A stretch of 64,000 nucleotides of DNA from Sipunculus nudus (Eukaryota; Annelida; Sipuncula; Golfingiida; Sipunculidae): contig CM049318.1 in the NCBI GenBank assembly GCA_026874595.1, positions 60,546,250 to 60,610,249 of the forward strand, given 5' to 3'. Position 1 is the first letter of the stretch. Each line of letters opens with the position of its first letter. Shown here in pieces: positions 23,101 to 36,066 of the stretch. The position numbers were made by a program, and so were the translations under genes. The notes beneath the pieces are model-generated. The model did not search any database, had not been told where the DNA came from, and saw only the letters and a list, made by a program, of their open reading frames with translations.

Positions 23101-26100
23101 TCAGGGCACCAAACTAAACCGGAAGGGTGAGGAAGTAGGCCTGAGGGAGTTATGCCAGAGGAGCTAACTGACACGTGTCTGTCTAAACAACAGCTATATA
23201 AAAGGCACCATATGTGATGGTCTTGAGAAATATCAAGGAAATTAAGTATACTTACTCATCTGTGGCTTTGCCTTCAGTCCATGCTCGGCGCGGCTTCTGT
23301 TCGTTATAGAGAGCCGAGTTCCTAACATTGCTACCGTAATTGTCATAAGTCTTAGCAGTGGAGTTGCCAATGAAACCCCGTGAATGTCTCGGTAGTGAGT
23401 TAGAATTAACGGAGTGGACAGTACTGATCGTGTTCACACTTTGCATGGAGTTCCTATAGGCAGCATCCACAATATTCCGCACTGGAGTGTTTCTATATCC
23501 ATCAATAGTGTTACGTTCCTCCATTATCACATTGCGAGTGGTGCCACCTACAGTCCTCCTGGCATATCGTTTGCTCGGGGATCTGCAACCACAGATTTCT
23601 GACGGATGCAACTCTTTTCTGATGAACATGTGAACACAGACAGCATTCCCTACTCTCCTCTTTTATCGTCCTTAAAGTTTAAAGCTTACTTAATCAACCT
23701 TGTATTAAGGTCAACATAATGATGGCTTCATTAACTTTTCATGTTTATTAATAATCCTTAGGATTCTTAGTGCCATTTAGTTACTAATTGATTAAAAAGA
23801 AAAAACAAACCCAAACAATCCAAACCCTGTTATGCATAAACCAGTGCATGACCTTTAGAATATAACACAGATTGTATGAAAATGTAAGTAAAATGAGTGG
23901 AACAGTAAGTAAATGATAAGGCAACAAACACAGAGACAGGAGAATATGCATGACTGTTTGATCTGAATGCATTAAGGTCATGATGTCATTTGTAAGGATG
24001 AAAATGCTAAAATAAACAGGCAGGCAAACATATAAAATACCTGAAACAGAAGCACGATTGTTGTCCAGTTATAAAGGAGCAAGCAGCGACTTGAACATTC
24101 ATGCAGATGGCCCATTGTCTTCCGTGATACATATTCAACTTATTTAGCATATGTACAACGAAATAGGGCTGTAGGCAGCATATGTATTTTTGAACAACTG
24201 CAATAATTGGTTCAAGATGTCTTAATTTGTGACAAAATACATTGTCTGTTGCAAAAAAACATTTTGAAACTTGTCTGAGCCAATTTAATCATGAATATTA
24301 TCTGGGAAAAATTTCAAAACGGCATTTATTTTCTAAATTGTAACATATTCTCCTATCAGAAGACATGATTTGTGTAGCTTTGGTAAAATATCATACTGTC
24401 TTTATACTTTAGCCCTGAAGACTATTGTTAAGTAGGTGTTTTGAGGTTTTAATCTTATGTATGCAAAACATCATTTTTTTAAAGTCTTTCCAGGCCTGTG
24501 TCTCTCAGTCTTAAAATAATAGGTAAAAAGAAATTTTCAGAACAACTTCTCATAAGTTTAAACTATAATTGATTAACAATTCTTATTTCATGCTTAACAA
24601 ACATCAGGTGAGAACAAATAAAGACAGTCTTGAAAATTAAGTACAGTTGATCACAGACTACTACTGCAGAAGCATACATAATACATGTTATATACAGGTT
24701 ACGAAGCTCCGATTAGTGCTTAAAATGGCCCACCAGGTCACAGGGCAGGGGTCACATGTTTTCTTATGTTAAGGTAGTTATTACTACAACAGCAAAACTT
24801 GTACAGCAATTGTTCTGATGGGTTAAAATCTTCAACCAATAACTGGATGCTATGGCATTCTGTGCGGTATACCTGGCAGTTTCCTCGTCTGAACTTTCAT
24901 CCTGACCCACTTTGGCCGACCTTGAAAGAGGGGGAAATGACATGATAAAGTATGGGTTGTTACTTCATTGTTACTCCTTTTACATTCTTTAGACCCATTT
25001 TTATCTATATCAAACACAGCAAAGGCTTTCTCACTAAAGGCAGAGATGCTGTTTTAATAATATGGTTGTGTCTCCATTCAATAACAAAATTAAAACATTT
25101 TCTTGCCATTGGTGACAAACCAATGTATTATCGAAACTATCAAACTGATTTTACACTTCTAAGAATAATTTTTTTTCAGAAGAACTTACACTACAAACAA
25201 ATAAACATTGAAATTTTCTTTTAAAAACTTTATGAACTGTTTTTCTTTATATCAAATAATGCTTGTATTGAAGCATTAGGTCCGTAAATATTCAGTTAAA
25301 ATTAGTACTAATTATAACCAGTGATCCATGACTTGTGTCCAAACAGTTAAGGACAGAGACCACTTTTTCAAGGATTACACTCTGATATGCAGTCTGCCTC
25401 AGAGAGAATGGATATTGTGGACTACTCTGCAACAAACCCACCCCTGTGAAAGTTAGATGTGTCAACATTTTATTATTAACACACATCAAGGTAATACTGT
25501 AATATCATTTAAACATTTTTACAGAATTTTATGGAATTTTGATAGCATCTTTTCCTGTAGTGAGAAGGCCATTGTGGAGCTTTTGTACAGCTTGGTGCCT
25601 GCTCTAACCAGTGTGATTTGGAAGGCTGCAGAGTCTTGGGATAGATACATTAACAAGCTTCGCATGCAGCTATACAGCAGGCAAACTACCTGTTGGACCA
25701 GGGTACCCAACATGTGCATCTACACTATTGTACCCAGACCTTGGGGGGCAATTCTAATTTTACAATTCCAATTCAAGTCCAATTTGCCAATTGTAATTAA
25801 ATTTTTATTTCAATGCTGTTAAAAAAATGTTATGAAATTTCCATTCCAATTCAATGTAAAAACATTCATGAAATTTTAATCTGAATTGGATTCAATGTGA
25901 AAGGGAAAATATCAATTACAATTTGTTTCTAATCATTTATATTCAATACAAATTCAGTGCACAGTTTTAGTGTTGCCATATTTAAGTAACAAGACATTTC
26001 TTTAGCATGTGGATAGATGAAAAAAGCCAAGTACAAGAGATTAAGCAGCATTTCAGATGTTCACTTCACTCACTGTGACATCCATTTGAAAGCATGTCTG

Positions 26101-29100
26101 TCTTACCACACGGCTGATTTGCAAATATGAACTGATTCCAGATACAAGTAACTTCAGATGAGCAATATTTTTTAAACTGCTGGAGCACTTGTTTATCAAT
26201 GCAGCTCCATGTAATTGTGCCTAGGGGATTCAATTCCAATTTCGTTTTTATCAATTCAATGCCAATGCATTAATTTAATCTTCAGTTTCAAGTCAATTAC
26301 AATTCAGATCAGAATTGCTCCCAGGTCTGAAGGTTTCCTTAAACTCAGACACCTAAACAGTGTAATCATTCATAAAAAGGACATTGCAGTCATTATCTTT
26401 CCAATCTGTCATGATTTGTTCACAGATTTGATCAAACAATTCATCCAACTACATTTCAAAATCACAAAATAAGATTTAAAACCAAGATTCATTCTTTGAT
26501 TAGGCAATCATAATTACCTGTGACTAGTGTGAGAATTAACACAAGAGATTTATAAAGAAAACTCATCTATCTAAATTTCATGCCAGATACAGATATATAA
26601 TGTGCTGATCAAAGATCAACAGGTAATTATAATTCATTCAGTAAGCTGTTAGCTCTACCTGTCACTCAGAAAACATCTTTTTGTTATACATCTGTCAAGA
26701 GGTATTATGTATTCATCATGGGTTGTTGGTTACTTGTGTAATTAGTTAGCCGAAAAAGTTATGAATGGATTTTGAGGAAATTTTGTTGAGTATTTGCACT
26801 ACACTCAAGGAACAATCCATTATATTTTTGGGGTCATCTGGATCCCCATAATGTCTCTTTAAAAATAAAATCTTTAACAGTGCAAAATAGGCAAATTTTT
26901 TAATCGTGGCTGGGAGGGACAGTCAGTCAATAGTAATTGATCTGTCTTTGTTCTGGCATGCAGAACTGACCTGTGATGTGACCACTGATTTTGTGACACA
27001 TTTCTCCTACTGCTAATGTAGCAGACACTACAATCTGATCAAGATTCTCTTAGTATTTCTGATCTGGTGATTGTAGAGGTTGATGGATGTATATATGCGG
27101 ACTTCTTTTTAGTTTCATGTTATTTCCAGGAATTTCATGCTATGAAAAAGGGGTTCATAAACTTCCATAACATTACAATCTCAAGAGTTTTCATTACCAT
27201 GGTAAATAATTCAATATCTATAAGATGGCAATGGCAATACAATGGCAGTAAATATCATGAGAGATATCAAAATACAACTATTATAGATTTTTAAAAAAAT
27301 TTACTGTAATTAATCTTATGCTGTCTACATGTTTGTTTCTGTAATTTCTGGAAAATGTTATCACATGAGTACAAGCACAAATCAAACCAAAGTGAACAAA
27401 GTCACTCTTTAAAAGGCAAATGTGACAGTTAATATGTTCAGTACAGTGATTACGGGTTTCATGTCATAAGCTGGTATTACTTTTGTGATAAGAATAACTT
27501 TTTGGGAGTTATCTTATTGAGAGCCACATTTCTTGATGTTGCACAAAGTTAGCTGAATTTAGCTTCATGAAATATTTGCCTTGACTGCTGGTAAACTTGA
27601 CTCAGTTTGACTCCATTCTGTCTCAGCTGTCTTTATTTTGCATCACTGGGCCCTACTACAAGGATTCTGTCACAGGTTTTATCATTATAATTTTTTAACT
27701 TTCAGTGAGTGATGTATCAAACTTTCATGAAAAATAAACCAAAACCAAAACATAGAAAGCTGACCAGAAAGACCAATGAAAATACCCCTGAAGCACTGAG
27801 CATATGTCAAACAAGCAAATCATATTACCGGTAAATAACACTGCATTCTAAATCAATTACATCATTATCTGATCATGCTTTCACCAAGCAAAATTAAACC
27901 AATTTTCATTCCTATGAAGAAAACCAAATGATACAGTGGAGATATGGAGATTCTAATTTTCCTTTTCTATAAATAATAACTCTTGTATGTTTTTGTTTAA
28001 ACATTTACAGAGCTCCTTTCCTCAAATGTCCATTTTTCATACTGTTTCTCCTTTTAAAGGCTGATCTTTGTCAGAACTCAAGCAGACCACATCAATTAAG
28101 TCCTAAAGGTAATAAATGTTACATTTGATCTCACGCACTTCATATACCCCCTGCTTAAAATGGCTGCTTTTGACTTCAATAGCCACTGGGGTGTTGGCAA
28201 AGGGCCAAGATAAATTATTCCCAAATAAGATCAGGGTCCTGCAGGGTTTTGCAAAAGTATGTCTTATTCATCCCTTCAAAACACAGTTCTCATTAGTCAA
28301 GAGCATTTATGGTCTTGTGCCAGGACCCTGGAAGTTGTATTAGGCAAAGGCAGCATTTGAAAGCAGAAGGTATATATGGATAAGTTAGCATAAGAATGTC
28401 ACTTGAGCACTGCTTAAGGAGTCAAATTAAATTACTCTTTATCTCATACATGGCCATCAAATTATACAGCAGTTGGAGAGGGGCATGTTTTCTGTCTTGT
28501 TAGAAAGAAGGAAGTTGCTAGGATAATTCTGTATTTTGCAAGTCAAATTCTGCAGTCAGAAAAGGTGGTGTTGTTTTACATATGTATATATAACATAAAC
28601 TGAGATGCAGGACATGATGTTTTTATACAGACAAAATAACATTAAAAAGATAAATGAGACAGAAATGCCCCTGGACCTCAGAAAAAGGTAATTCTGACAT
28701 ACATGTTTTAAAGTTTTTTTGCTTTTATGAATTTATCTTTTCTATAGATGAGGGGGGCTTTACAGAGCCATGTACAGAATACCAGACAAATAATTCAAAA
28801 CTATAAAAAATACATGAAGTGCAAGTAATTAGGATAGCTGTTTACAAAACATCTGGTGTCTGACTGCATGACCTTTGACCTCTACAAAGTTCCTGTCATC
28901 TGACTACAGCTGATAGAATCAAAGCAGTTATCCTTGGCCGATGTACATGATCTCAAGCAGGACCACCACCAAATGAACCCCATAACAGAAACATCAGGAT
29001 TTACCAAATTGCCATAATAAATCCAAAAATTTCTGAATCCAATTACTGGCATGTGCCTCACTTAAGTAACCACTGCGTTAGGCCAATATGTGCGTGTTAA

Positions 29101-32100
29101 TGCACAGACTGGGAACATAATGAAAATTTTAATTATTATCCCCATATGTATGATGTACAATCAACTGTATTTTTATGTTTTTCCTTGAAATATATCTTTT
29201 TGTGGTACATGAAGCACTTCTCTGGGATGTTTATATAATAAAATTTTATAAATAAATTATCATATAAACTTTGGATAATTACTGTTTATGTGTACATGAA
29301 GCAAAGTGAACTGTTGCATAAGCTGAACACTCTTTAGGCAGTGGTCATGATACATTTACTCTGCTGCCCATTTCACATCACCACTACTTTCAATAGCAAA
29401 ATTTCCCATAGATAGCCACAATGCGGTTGGCACAGGGCCAAGAATGTGGCAACCAATGAGAGCATGGCTGGGCAAGAATTCTTGACTCTTAATACACTGC
29501 TCTCATTGGCTGGAACATTCTTGGCTCGGTGCCAAGTTTATCAATTCCCTGGTGGTTATATATGGCAGACCCTGCTGCTGAAAGCAGAGGGTGAGTGAAA
29601 GAGTTATTGAAAGAATGCAGCATGACTACAGCATACAAAGTGAACACAAGCTAATGATAGAAAGTCTGTGACAGCATGAAAGTGTTTGTTAAACAAGAGT
29701 GGTACATCGATGGCTGACAAGCACAGTGCTGATGCTACGGAAAATAGGATTGCAAGGAAGTGCTGACACCGAAACACCAAGGTCAAGGTTACTAAAGCCA
29801 CAAAAGACAGTGCCACGATGAAAATAAAAGGACCATTACTGCCACCAGGTCCTACCACACGACTAGACAGTATGCCCAACTAAACCCGAACAAGCCAGGG
29901 AGGGCTACAAACCTCGTGAATGTTCGTTCAATTTTGGCTCGTCTTTTGCTTTCTTCCAGACTCTGATACTCAGTTCTACCACTGAAACAAGAGAAATGTC
30001 AAAGAACCATAAGGGTTAAGCCCGCTTTGATAATTTATAACGCCTTCCTCCATGGTTTGGGTAAGCAGCGCTTGGTGAGGGCAGGCCAAAGGGCTTGAAA
30101 TACATGAAATACTGAATGAAGCAACTGTAATTAGCTTATTATTACTTAACTATCTGAAAAAGGTGGATTTGAGTTCTCCAACTGAAATCGACATTCTCTC
30201 AGTGCCAAGGTTTGATAACATCAAAGTGACTGTTAATGACTGTTTGATCATGGCTCTGTTTAAACCTGAATTGTTTCTCTCCAAAAGAAACAGACCACCA
30301 TTCCCTTCATACTGGAAATAATGTCAGCAGTCTCACTGGCATCCTGTATCCATTTTGTTACAGAAGTCACATTTTACAGCTCAAATAATTTACTGAGGAA
30401 TCTATCAAGAATCTCTGGAAAAATCAGTTATTTTACACAATTATTGATAATACACATTCTCTGTGCTTGTGTAACATTTCTTGGACATAAACTTACTTCT
30501 TGCTACACAATGAATAATTTCTATATTTTAAAGGGACATTAAAATTAAAATTAAAACAATTTTATATGGGTTCCAGGTTTGGCATGCACTGAATCGATTC
30601 ATTCACAAAGTTGGTAAAATGGGAGGGTACGCCTAAAAAATAGAAGTGTCACACAAACTCATAGAAAACATTAAAACGGAACCAGAACAGAATGTGCACC
30701 AAACAAAATACCAGTCCATTCATCATACAATGGCACACACTCCTTATGCAGTGGTTATACGTTACAGTAATTCCAGATCTTCTTCGATTTAACTGCTGCT
30801 CAGTTTATCAAGTATTTCGGGGTCTAACCACCAGGGCTGGCACAGGGCCAAGAATCAGACCAAAGAGAGCCGGATGATGTATATTTAAAACCTGCAGTTG
30901 GATGCCCAATGAGATACCACCCTATCATTAGTCTGACTACAATTCTTTGCCCTGTGTCAGCCCTGGAGGTGAAACCCGAAAAATCTTGCTATATAAAGCA
31001 GCGGTTAAAACAAAGGAGATATAGAATAACTGCAGTATATCACCACAGCATGAGGAGAGATCACAGCATCCATGCACATAAACTAGAGCTGTAACAAATC
31101 ATTGGCTGCACTGACACATCGCGATACAAAGTCAAGTATTGTCTAGGTATTGTCATATTTCCTTGTATCAAAACACTGATATGACATCTAACAGAAAGTA
31201 ATATATTCAAAAAGTGTGCCCCAGCATTCATTAGTGGTAAGGGGACAGGCACGTTTAACGTGAAACATTATATTTCAGAAATCACTTAATCAGCATTTGA
31301 GCTAACAGTGATCTGATCAAACAAAATGGTGGAGCTCTTTTATTATTAATTATATCTGAAGTGTGGACCCTTCAGCATAGCAAACTTGAACAAAGAAGAG
31401 CTTTGATAATATGTAATATTTATATGTAACAATATTAGTATTGCATCGAGAGTGAAGTATCGTCATATGTATCGTATTGTGAGATAATGTATCGTTACAG
31501 CCCTAAAGGGAACTGACCACAGGAGGATGATCTTTGAGGCAGGTGATAACGGAGTTTCACACCTGTCAGTCTACAGTCATTAGTACAGTCCCATGACTAG
31601 CTTCTGTAACCCTTTACAAAACCAAATTATACACTTGTTCAAACTAAGTATATTTTTTGGTTTTGTATATTATATGGTTGATTTGAAAACCCATTCATAA
31701 GAATTGTTATACTCTGCTGGTTTTATTAAATGAAGTATTATTACCAACAGGTTTTCTAGTCTTTATAATCCTTTAATCTGCACATATCATTCATCATGAA
31801 ATAACCTCACATGTAACCTGATTATTGTAATAACTACATTTTTTAAATATTTTTTCCCCTGACAATTAACTTTCTAAATAGATATTAGTAAATTACATCA
31901 TCACTGTGAAGCATGCAGATATGATGGTTCTAAGGGCACTTGACTTTTGACTGCAAGGTTGTGGGTGAAATCCTGTTCTGCTCTAACTCTAGGACTCCTG
32001 ACCAAGGTCTTCACCACAAGGGTATTCCTTCTCCACTGAAGAGTGAGTAGGTACCGGTCATGACTGGGAGATAATTGTAGAACAACCGTCTAGCACCATC

Positions 32101-35100
32101 ATGGCTGCCTGGGTTGAATGCTCCTGGGGAGCTGAGAAAAGGTATAAATTGAACAGGCCTTAAAGACAGGGAAGGCAAAGTTTGAAGTCCAATATGATTG
32201 AAATGCGTGATAATATTTCAGGCTATAAAACCAATGTTTACCTTAACCTGATCTTTTCCATCTGTTACCACAGATCCTTAGACTGTGCCTGAATACAACT
32301 GTCACTGATACAGATCCCAAGACAGTGCCTGAACACAACTGTAGGTGATAAACCCACAGATTCTTAGACATGCCTGAACACAACTGTAGGTGATAAACCC
32401 ACAGATCCTTAGACAATGCCTGAACACAACTGTCACTGATACAGATCCCAAGACAGTGCCTGAACACAACTGTAGGTGATAAACCCACAGATACTTAGAC
32501 AGTGCCTGAACACAACTGTAGGTGATAAACCCACAGATCCTTAGACAGTGCCTGAACACAACTGTCACTGATACAGATCCTAAGATAGTGCCTGAACACA
32601 ACTGTAGGTGATAAACCCACAGATTCTTAGACAGTGCCTGAACACAACTGTAGGTGATAAACCCACAGATCCTTAGACAGTGCCTGAACACAACTGTCAC
32701 TGATACAGATCCCAAGACAGTTCCTGAACACAACTGTAGGTGATAAACCCACAGATTCTTAGACAGTGCCTGAACACAACTGTAGGTGATAAACCCACAG
32801 ATCCTTAGACAGTGCCTGAACACAACTGTCACTGATACAGACCCCAAGACAGTGCCTGAACACAACTGTAGGTGATAAACCCACATATTCTTAGACAGTG
32901 CCTGAACACAACTGTAGGTGATAAACCCACAGATCCTTAGACAGTGCCTGAACACAACTGTCACTAATACAGACCCCAAGACAGTGCCTGAACACAATTG
33001 TAGGTGATAAACCCACAGATTCTTAGACAGTGCCTGAACATAACTGTAGGTGATAAACCCACAGATCCTTAATAAGTGCCTGAACACAACTGTCACTGAT
33101 ACAGATCCCAAGACAGTTCCTGAACACAACTGTAGGTGATAAACCCACAGATTCTTAGACAGTGCCTGAACACAACTGTAGGTGATAAACCCACAGATCC
33201 TTAGACAGTGCCTGAACACAACTGTCACTGATACAGACCCCAAGACAGTGCCTGAACACAACTGTAGGTGATAAACCCACATATTCTTAGACAGTGCCTG
33301 AACACAACTGTAGGTGATAAACCCACAGATCCTTAGACAGTGCCTGAACACAACTGTCACTAATACAGACCCCAAGACAGTGCCTGAACACAATTGTAGG
33401 TGATAAACCCACAGATTCTTAGACAGTGCCTGAACACAACTGTAGGTGATAAACCCACAGATTCTTAGACAGTGCCTGAACACAACTGTAGGTGATAAAC
33501 CCACAGATCCTTAATCAGTGCCTGAACACAACTGTCACTAATACACATCCCAAGACAGTGCCTGAACACAACTGTAGGTGATAAACCCACAGATCCTTAG
33601 ACAGTGCCTGAACACAATTGTAGGTGATAAACCCGCAGATCCTTAGACAGTGCCTGAACACAACTGTAGGTGATAAACCCACAGATCTGATGACAGACAG
33701 TGCCCCAACACAACTGTAGGTGATAAACCAACAGATCCTGAGACAGTGCCTGAAGACAATTGTAGGTGATTTGCCCACAGATCTAAAGACAGAGCCTGAA
33801 AACAATTGTAGGTGAAAACCCCACAGATCCTTAGACAGTGCCTGAAAACAATTGTAGTTAAAAAACCAACAGATCCCTAGACAGTGCCTGTACACAACTG
33901 TCACTGATACAGACCCCAAGACAGTGCCTGAACACAACTGTAGGTGATAAACCCACATATTCTTAGACAGTGCCTGAACACAACTGTAGGTGATAAACCC
34001 ACAGATCCTTAGACAGTGCCTGAACACAACTGTCACTGATACAGATCCCAAGACAGTTCCTGAACACAACTGTAGGTGATAAACCCACAGATCCTTAGAC
34101 AGTGCCTGAACACAACTATCACTGATACAGACCCCAAGACAGTGCCTGAACATAACTGTAGGTGATAAACCCACAGATCCTTAGACAGTGCCTGAACATA
34201 ACTGTAGGTGATAAACCCTTAGATCCTTAGACAGTGCCTGAACACAACTGTAGGTGATAAACCCACAGATCCTTAGACAGTGCCTGAACACAACTGTAGG
34301 TGATAAACCCACAGATCCTTAGACAGTGCCTGAACACAACTGTCACTGATACAGATCCCAAGACAGTGCCTGAAGACAATTGTAGGTGATTTACCCACAG
34401 ATCTAAAGACAGAGCCTGAAAACAATTGTAGGTGAAAACCCCACAGATCCTTAGACAATGCCTGAAAACAATTGTAGTTAAAAAACCAACAGATCCCTAG
34501 ACAGTGCCTGTACACAACTGTCACTGATACAGACCCCAAGACAGTGCCTGAACACAACTGTAGGTGATAAACCCACAGATTCTTAGACAGTACCTGAACA
34601 CAACTGTAGGAGATAAACCCACAGATCTGATGACAGACAGTGCCCCAACACAACTGTAAAATTTGACCAATGTGCCTAAATGAAATAACACCCAGTTTAA
34701 ATACCATCATGACATATAGCAAATATGAAAAAGATCAGGTATTTTTCTTTCAACGCTTCACTTTGAAATAAATACCTCTTCCCCCCTCCCAGTTCTGGTT
34801 ACATGTGGGGATATAACACACAAACACACACACACACACACACACAACATGCTTACAGCTAACTTTATTTAATATCATCTTCATATAACTATAATTAGTG
34901 CTGCACTTAATAATAAGAAATGTTAATTCATCTTTCTTTATGAACAACAAAATATGGGCAGGGAAATAAAGGAGGGTGGAAAAATTACCATGTTTACTAT
35001 GGAAAAAAACCATACACTCTCAACTGTATTTCCACTAATGCATTCAGGCCAAAAAATACAGGATTTGATACAGACTTGGATACAGATATTTATAGTGTTT

Positions 35101-36006
35101 CCACTAAACACATATGCCTTAGAGTGGCCAACAGACGATACAGTACAGGGTCAAAGTTTCCCCCAAGTATAACTAAGCATGATCATAATTTAATATGCTT
35201 GGGAGCTAGAAACCTTAGGCACACAATGTGTGGCCCATGGGCCATGAAGCTCAAACTAAGACATTTATTACTAATACTAGATGTCATAGTAAATGATTAT
35301 ATGTCACGGTATTATTCACATCACATCAAGGATGTAATGTTTGACATTCCAAGGTCAACAGGTATGATTTGTTCCCTGTTCACAGACAAGCTGATGGCCT
35401 TGTAAGTTTTTGCTCCCTAACTCTGTGAAAAGAGGCCAACATGACCTACTTTTTTTATTTCCACAAATGATCTTTCTGGACCTGTCAGCATGAGCAGTTT
35501 GAACTTCCTTGGCCTGATAGTCATACTCACAGACAGAATGCTGGCCTGACAGATGACAGTCAAATGGTCATCCCTACAGCACAGATGATTTACAATAAGC
35601 TAAAAATTAAATCATTTAGAATATGTCCATATGAAATCTTATATGGAGCCAGACAGGAAACTGTAGAAACAGATTTCTAAAACCTCTGTATAGAGGCCTG
35701 CATGAGGCATTATATCTGTGTCTGTACAGGTGCAGATATATCATCTTTCAGTCCCAACTGTATCCATGTCCATACCTGTGTCCTGACTAGTGGAAACACA
35801 GCTTTACATTAACAAGCAATCACACGTCCTAACACAATCAAATTATCTGAGATTTCATGGTGCTTAACCCCTGACCTCTGGAGGGATAATGCCCCACCCT
35901 GATGCACATGTAAATATTCATGGGAAGACATGACACATGTTAATGTCATGTCATTCACGTAAACAGTATACATGTATACTTACATTATGCAGGTTATCTC
36001 AACTGC

Positions 36007-36066
<60 letters not shown>

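Noticed and set aside
23256-23582. Assignment of the gene to EPB41L5/Yurt because of SPSKRYARR
   Set aside because: The F1 start ([12 protein letters not shown]) and F3 exons ([33 protein letters not shown]) fit PTPN3/4 clearly better.
32302-34722. Minus-strand frames of 400, 219 and 149 codons ([19 protein letters not shown]-type repeat)
   Set aside because: The 132-bp higher-order unit is divisible by three. The region is an intronic satellite with no coding flanks.
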